Positions 58,914-64,000 of a DNA stretch of 64,000 bases are shown piece after piece; position 1 is the first letter of the stretch; the number at the start of each line of letters is the position of its first letter. This stretch comes from Gigaspora margarita (Eukaryota > Glomeromycota > Glomeromycetes > Diversisporales > Gigasporaceae): NCBI GenBank assembly GCA_009809945.1, contig WTPW01001006.1, positions 35,844 to 99,843 on the forward strand. Reading direction: 5' to 3'. The notes beneath the pieces are model-generated. The model did not search any database. It was not told the origin of the DNA and worked only from the letters and a program-made list of their open reading frames with translations. A program made the translations under genes and the position numbers.

Positions 58914-59736
58914 CAGCTGATTTGAAAATTAGTGGGACACGTGATGAATTTGTGATGATCATCCAAATGTCAGTTTTTCGATAATATAATTTTCGGCCGA
59001 TATACTATCGCGGTATGTTTTGTACCGGCCGAAAATTATATGCGGAGTGATGATAATCACGTGATCGAAAAGGGAAGCAGTCACACAGCCACGCCACCCG
59101 GACCACTGTCGATCATGCGGGTACGCCCCCGAAAAAGGGCGGTGATTGTAGGTTGAAGATCATATGCAAAATGCAGCGGCATATGTCAATCAAAAAATGG
59201 GCGGGAAGAAACTGGTATTTATAGCTAAAACCTGACACAAGTTACGGCGGCTTCAGACCCGCAACGAGCAGAGATTTCTCGACCCACCCACCCACCCTAA
59301 CGCAATTGTTTATTTCGACCACATGATTCTACCATTTCTTCTCCCGCACATGTTTATTTCGCTCCAGATTCTTCGCTCACAGCCGACCTGCTTCGGCAGG
59401 CGGGAAACCACCGGCTAGCGAACCCCACGGCGACTCCCAGCGCAATATTTATTGCAATTTTCCGGGATGTCTTTGCCGTTCAGGCCACAACTCACCACAT
59501 AACCAGCATGTACTGAACATCATTCAATAAATTAATAAAATATATCTCCGGCCTAAAATAACCCGCCGGCATAGCCCAAAAAAAAAAAAAAAAAAACGTC
59601 TTACAATGACCGGTTGTGTAATGCAAGACTTTTCGTTATCGAAAACTATACTTTTATTACCGAAAAATATTTACCGAAATTTGCTGACGATCATCACAAA
59701 ATTCATCACGTGTCCCACTAATTTTCAAATCAGCTG
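58914..59736. mobile_element. CAGCTGATTTGAAAATTAG-ended element with visible empty site
   Basis: TA|CAGCTGATTTGAAAATTAGT at the left and its inverse ending CAGCTG|TA at the right pair over about 50 bp. The neighbouring duplicate carries the same flanks fused, GAATTTTTAAAACTAAAA at 60703-60720, with a single TA. This proves an 823-bp insertion with TA duplication. The interior carries a GC-rich, A-tailed insert (59040-59596). Confidence 0.92.
59040..59596 (+). other. GC-rich A-tailed insert with a UUCG hairpin
   Basis: About 550 bp with far higher G+C than anything around it, ending in a run of about 19 A (59578-59596) preceded by AATAAATTAATAAAATAT. A perfect hairpin CCTGC-TTCG-GCAGG lies at 59387-59400. 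No frame above 60 codons is open through it, so it looks like a retroposed non-coding RNA or a captured transcript fragment rather than a gene. Identity unknown. Confidence 0.5.
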
Positions 59737-59767
59737 TAAAACTAAAATTTTACGGGTCCCAGACTGG

Positions 59768-60085
59768 GACAACTACACCACCAAACATTATCGGTAACGT
59801 GACCAAAAACGTGGCATAAGCCAATCATGCTTCAAAATCAGGTGCAACGTTACACTAACATAGCACGATCAGGCAAATTCAAAACAAACGTTCGTTTTGA
59901 CGAAAATCGCTTATAACTCAAAAATTTGTATAGGATACCACCTTTGGCGCCTAACAAAAAAAATTCCTTGTGCAATTTTACTATATCTTGCTAACTCCAA
60001 TCTTTATACAAGCCCTAACCCTAATGCTGTAATGTTATCACTTTTGTGTTACCGATAATTTTTGGTGGTGCTGTTGGGGTAATTG
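59768..60085. mobile_element. Small element with CACCACCAAA ends
   Basis: CAACTACACCACCAAACATT at the left and the inverse AATTTTTGGTGGTGCTGTTG at the right pair, continuing with ATTATCGGTAAC and inverse. It separates GGGTCCCAG...CTGGGACCC flanks that are contiguous elsewhere in the complex. Inside is AGCCCTAACCCTAATG. Confidence 0.55.
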
Positions 60086-61040
60086 ACTGGGACCCGTAAA
60101 TTAATTTCAAGTATCAACTAAAATTTTCTAAAATTTTTAAATTTTAGAGAATTTATATCTAAAATTTTCAAATTTAACTAAAATTTTCTAAAAATTTCCA
60201 CATTACATTATAGTCTGTGATACGTAGAAATGAGACTGCGCATGCGGAATATTTTGGAATTTCGGAATATTTCGGAATTTCACAATTCTGGACCGCATTA
60301 GCAGCAAACTACCATAATGCGAGCCTGTGCGATAAATCAAAAGAACTTTGATTTGACTATCCCTAGTGATACGTGTTTTATTTTTAATAAAATTTTATAC
60401 AAAACCTGACTAGTTTGTATTGAACATTGATATCGTGATCTAGAGATGTGACTAGTGCGATTGGATTTCTAATCATTTTTATATTGCATTAAATCAAATT
60501 ACAAGCTTTGTTCTTATAATACATTCTTCAAAAGAATGAACTTATGAAATTTTCTAAAATAAATCAAAATTTATCAAAATTTTTATCAAATTTAAGTCAA
60601 AATTTATCTAAAATTTATTAAATTAAATCAAAATTTATCTAAAATTCATTAAATTTAAACTAAATTTTGCCCAAATTTTTTGTTATTATCAGAAAAAATT
60701 TTGAATTTTTAAAACTAAAATTTTACGGGTCCCAGGTCCCAGTTTCGGTATCGCCCAAAATCCGAAACTTCCGAAATTGCCGGGCGAATCCCTCCGGAAT
60801 TGGGCGAAAACAAACTACCAAACTTCTGAAACCTCCAAAATGGGCGAAAACTTCCGAAACTGGGCGAAACCAACCCTTCCGAAACTTAACAAATAAAAAA
60901 AAACAATCCCACAAACTCGAGAACCTTGAATAGAATTAAAAATAAAATAAAATAAAATAAATCATCCCACAAAATGGCAAATATTTTGCGAATAAAACAA
61001 ACCCCCGAAATCCGAAACATTCAAAATAACACTTGAAAAA

Positions 61041-61203
61041 TTTTCTCGTTTTTGAAACCTTTCGGTTTCGTCTTTATGAATCATCTAACTCTTCAGGAAT
61101 CACATCGCCATTATCGGACCGAAGTTCCGAAGACTGTGACATGGTTTCCGAAGAGTTAGATGATTCATAAGATGAAACCGAAAGGTTTCAAAAACAAGAA
61201 AAT
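61041..61203. repeat. Fold-back inverted repeat, ~55-bp arms
   Basis: TTTTTGAAACCTTTCGGTTT...ATCATCTAACTCTTC (61047-61095) is matched by GAAGAGTTAGATGATTCATA...GAAACCGAAAGGTTTC (61148-61190) with only one or two mismatches. The loop is about 50 bp. It lies in the right part of the nested complex. Confidence 0.85.
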
Positions 61204-61454
61204 TTTTCAAGTGTCCCACTAATTTTCAAATCAGCTGTAAATGTAATTTTATACTCATTTATGCTCGCTATTTAGCGTGATGCGGATTCTCGTGATGTTA
61301 TTGGCTATTGGTTTCTGATACCAGTTTCGGATGTTCGCTTTAGCACGAAAAACTGGTAAAGCCCACATCTTTTTGCATAAATTCGAATTTTAAGATCTAC
61401 CTATTTTCCGAAATCCACTTTCGCCTATCATTTATATGATATTTAGTGATTATT

Positions 61455-61578
61455 GGTTTTGGAAATTTCGGAAGTTTCGCCAATTTCGGAGGTTTCGGAG
61501 GTTTCGGATGTTTCGGTAGTTTCGGAAGTTTCGGAAGTTTTGCCCGGTTTCGGAGGTTTCGGAAGTTTCGCCCGGCCG
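61455..61578. repeat. Subterminal GTTTCGGAA tandem repeats
   Basis: The 9-mer (G/A)TTTCGGA(A/G/T) is repeated about eleven times just inside the right CAGTGTTTCGG end. Inverse copies (CCGAAACTTCC) occur near the left end (58265-58310) and at 60755-60880. Such clusters are typical transposase-binding subterminal repeats of hAT elements. Confidence 0.75.
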
Positions 61579-61923
61579 AAACACTGTAATTTTTCGATGT
61601 TTTGTACCGGTCGAAAATTATATTATTGCAAAACTATGCTGTTATTACCGAAAAATAATTATCGAAATTTGCAGATGCATCATTAAAATTCAAATTAACT
61701 TGGGATTTACTTATTTGTGCAGGTAAATGCAACCAAAAAAAGAAAATTAATTTTGTAAATAAACAAAGTGCGTAAAAATTTAAGCTACGTTAAAAATTAT
61801 AGCCAATGACTTTTTGTTCATTATATGTAAAAATTAAGGTCGGTTTAAACACTAGTTTTGATATATTTTCGCTTTTTCTTCTTCCGCGCATGTACGGAAT
61901 CTGATTGGTAGTTGCATTTTTAG

Positions 61924-62181
61924 GAGTTTGTATTACCGTCACAAATAAGTAAAGCTCACGGCTCGGCCGGTGTTATGGTCGAATGTGAGAGCTTCGGGTA
62001 ATTGGCACGGTTTAGCTTCGATCGTGAACAAAAAAATAGATTCAATTGGGATAACGAGAGTACCACCGCGTGGGAATTAAATCACGTGTTATGCAATCAA
62101 GAAAACTTGATGTTACGTAATAGGGTTATGCAGTTAAAATTTAATTTGAAGTATGAGCCAACTTTTAAATTTACGGGTTAA
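61924..62181 (+). pseudogene. Open stretch of 85 codons with one stop, unrecognised
   Basis: After TTTTTAG (a possible splice acceptor at 61917-61923) one frame runs to TAA 62179-62181 with a single internal TAA at 61999-62001. The composition is protein-like and unlike the surrounding AT noise: SKAHGSAGVMVECESFG before the stop, then LARFSFDREQKNRFNWDNES, then WELNHVLCNQENLMLRNRVM and KYEPTFKF. The internal TAA would be CAA by one C-to-T change. Codon use is mixed with many GC-ending codons. I do not recognise the protein. It may be a decayed last exon or a fragment from an element. Confidence 0.4.
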
Positions 62182-62353
62182 AGGTTTCTCTTTATAAGTG
62201 GTTCTTAGATAAACTTAATACAAATGCAACTAAACTGCAATCGACTGTAAGCGATAATTATCCTTTCCATATGCTGAAACCAACCTATTTATATATTTTT
62301 GGTTCACATGCAAATTTCATTTTCTGGCTTATGATCCAAATCACTTACTTGCT

Positions 62354-62473
62354 TGGAGATTTAATCTCTCGACTGGAGATTCGATCACCCGTTTGGAAAT
62401 TCGATCACCCGTTTGGATATTTGATCACCCGTTTGGAGATTTGATCACCCGTTTGGAGATTTGATCACCCATC
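62354..62473. repeat. Tandem repeat, six 20-bp units
   Basis: TGGAGATTTGATCACCCGTT repeats at exact 20-bp steps from 62354. The first unit is degenerate and the last ends CACCCATC. No coding role is evident. Confidence 0.95.
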
Positions 62474-62640
62474 CGTGCCATGCCAATCCTTCCCCACCAT
62501 AATATAAAATAACGACACGATATTAATCAAATAAAGAAAACAAATAAAAAAAAAATCGCATGACATCGGCCCAGTCACAACCAGTATAGCGGGTTTTAAA
62601 TCCGATTGGCCAATCACTGAAATGTATCATCACATATATA

Positions 62641-63434
62641 TAGTGATGGGCAACGCGCGGGATCCGCGCGTGATCCCGCGCGGGATTTTTAATATAAGAT
62701 TGTCTGGCCTGCGTTAGCATATCATCAGGCCCGCATTAACAAATTATCCGGCCTGCTTTAACATAAGTGGGCCAATTCCTAATTAGTATTTGATGTAAAT
62801 AAAAATATTATGCACGCATTAACTTTTGATTTGTTTCTCGTTCCACATATATACGTACGTACTGTACGTACAGAGATAATGCGCAAACTGGATTGTCATT
62901 ATTAATAAAGTGGGAATCTATTATTGATTATTATTGAGTATTAAAGTGACTATTTGATCAGAAATTATAAGCCCGATTATTTTCTTATGAGTCGTTTATA
63001 ATTTTGTGTGTATATAACCTTATTACTTATAAATTTAAGTAGCACATTTATATCTCGTTATGCACCTGATTACTTATAAATTTTTATACGCTATATGATT
63101 TGATCGTTTTGTTGGCATTTTAATTTTTAAATATAATAATATTTTAAAAATAAATTGATAAACTTAAGACAAATCTGAATTGATAAATTTAATAATTATA
63201 AGATTAAAATGTTTTAAAAGTAGGCAAAATCTATACAAGCATTGTATTTGTAATAAAATGCAGTAAGGTTTATAAGAAATGATTATGATTTTAACGAGAG
63301 ATTACATTCCTGGTGATGATTTTTATATATATATTTTATTAATCGTGAAAAATTCGGAAACTCTACTCGATCCCGCGAATCCCGCGCTGATCCCGCGCGG
63401 GATTTTTAAAAAAATCGGGATTTGCCCATCACTG
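62641..63434. mobile_element. hAT-like element with perfect 8-bp duplication
   Basis: The ends (T)AGTGATGGGCAA and the inverse TTTGCCCATCACTG (first base C-to-T changed) are flanked by CATATATA at 62633-62640 and 63435-63442. Next to each end lie GCGCGGGATC-type palindromic words (GATCCCGCGCGGGATTTTTA at both ends, inverted in context), a strong GC contrast to the AT-rich interior. There is no transposase ORF, so it is non-autonomous. Confidence 0.9.
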
Positions 63435-63768
63435 CATATATACCGCATTTAACCTGACTTTAAACGAATTGACTGCCATGAAAAAATGAATTGTCCAAAG
63501 GAACCGAATACCTATTCAGAAACTACACCTTTCTTTTTTAATTTATTTGTCGCTTATATTATAAGAATTTCTAAAACAAAAAAGTTTTGAACACGTTTTT
63601 TTTAGTTAGACCTTTAGTAAACGAGTCTGTTTTCAAAATTAATAAAAGGGTTGATATTAATGAATGTCGAAACTGGTTTCAACTTTTTGTTGGTTAGGCT
63701 GTTCGAAATTACAATTTCGTTTAACGTTCCCCCCTCCTCCGAGCTCCACCAGGAGTCTAGACTAGGGT
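63435..63768. other. Spacer, nothing recognised
   Basis: AT-rich to mixed sequence. The minus frame running 63958-63614 crosses into the terminal element and is not supported as a gene. Confidence 0.5.
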
Positions 63769-64000
63769 GTCCAGGATTATGCGATGCGAAATTATGCGCA
63801 TAATTAACCATTTTTTCGCATCGCATATGCTTCGCATAATTGAACAAAAAAGGCATAATGATCATGTGGGTGGATTGTGATTGGCAGATAGGTGTGTCGA
63901 AAATCGCCCGGCTAACGACGTAGAAAATCAATGAACTCAAAAATGACCTCGATCGCATCGCATCGCATAATTTACCCTAACGCATCGCATAATCCTGGAC
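63769..64000. mobile_element. GTCCAGGATTATGCGATGCG-ended MITE, cut by window end
   Basis: GTCCAGGATTATGCGATGCG at 63769 is the inverse of the last 20 bases of the window. GCATCGCAT words are repeated inside both ends and ATTATGCGCATAATT is palindromic. The true ends may lie a few bases further out (preceding bases CTAGGGT), beyond the window on the right, so no target duplication can be tested. Confidence 0.8.

Larger units (their letters stand above)
58190..61690. mobile_element. Nested transposon complex
   Basis: The outermost remnants are two ends of a GTGGGACACGTGATG-type element (left about 58190-58251, right about 61590-61690, sharing TTTTTCGGTAATAAC and its inverse). Inside is a unit with hAT-like ends, CAGTGTTTCGGCCGAAACTT at 58252 and the inverse CCGGCCGAAACACTG ending 61586. 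Within that, the block 58310-58913 is duplicated at 60089-60720, a second GTGGGACACGTGATG element sits at 58914-59736, and a further small element at about 59768-60085. No 8-bp duplication is found for the hAT-like unit, so its two ends may come from different copies. No transposase frame was seen. Confidence 0.65.

Noticed and set aside
60667..60933. 88-codon + frame and its 63-codon antisense partner
   Set aside because: Both translate the CCGAAACTTCC repeat of the hAT-like element.
62353..62475. CRISPR-like array
   Set aside because: The 20-bp units are directly adjacent with no spacers; it is a simple tandem repeat in a eukaryotic context.

Overview
The window looks like a repeat-dominated piece of a fungal nuclear genome, most likely an arbuscular mycorrhizal fungus (Glomeromycotina: Rhizophagus, Gigaspora, Diversispora or a relative). 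The reasons are the extreme A+T content, the density of short inverted-repeat transposons, a Ty3/gypsy element, and a small intron-rich tyrosine-kinase-like (TKL) protein kinase of the kind that is massively expanded in those fungi. The genus is an inference; nothing here fixes it. Runs of N near 3.3, 5.1 and 47.05-47.16 kb show it is a draft assembly.

Layout. 0.6-2.3 kb: a non-autonomous TA-flanked transposon filled with degenerate tandem repeats. 2.95-13.16 kb: a complete but decayed Ty3/gypsy LTR retrotransposon on the minus strand (LTRs, primer-binding site, gag, protease, extra zinc-knuckle/Cys-rich region, RT-RNase H, integrase, a third ORF, polypurine tract). 13.2-15.5 kb: gene-poor, with weak exon-like pieces. 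15.5-19.9 kb: a large CAGTC-ended unit holding a 325-bp palindromic array, an hAT element with a perfect 8-bp duplication, and a TCCCTTAA element. 20-25.1 kb: small elements and a second palindromic array. 25.6-31.4 kb: three copies of a CAGCTG-ended element, two of them head to head. 31.4-37.7 kb: mostly unassigned AT-rich DNA and degenerate repeats. 37.8-45.2 kb: several MITEs, a third 325-bp palindromic array, paired palindromes, and a second (inverted) TCCCTTAA copy. 45.5-52.8 kb: more MITEs, including one with a 10-bp duplication, and a fourth CAGCTG copy with a MITE nested in it.

53.46-54.88 kb holds the only gene I can support as an intact host gene: a four-exon TKL kinase of 294 residues, preceded by a tRNA-like Pol III promoter segment. 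56-64 kb is again a transposon mosaic with several nested insertions. It includes one insertion whose empty target site is visible in a neighbouring duplicate, a GC-rich A-tailed insert, a possible pseudogene at 61.9-62.2 kb, and an hAT-like element with a perfect 8-bp duplication.

Apart from the kinase and the retrotransposon proteins, almost no open reading frame here is convincing. The biology of the window is mostly transposon nesting, palindrome amplification and decay by transitions. I did not find a defence system, CRISPR array or biosynthetic cluster.
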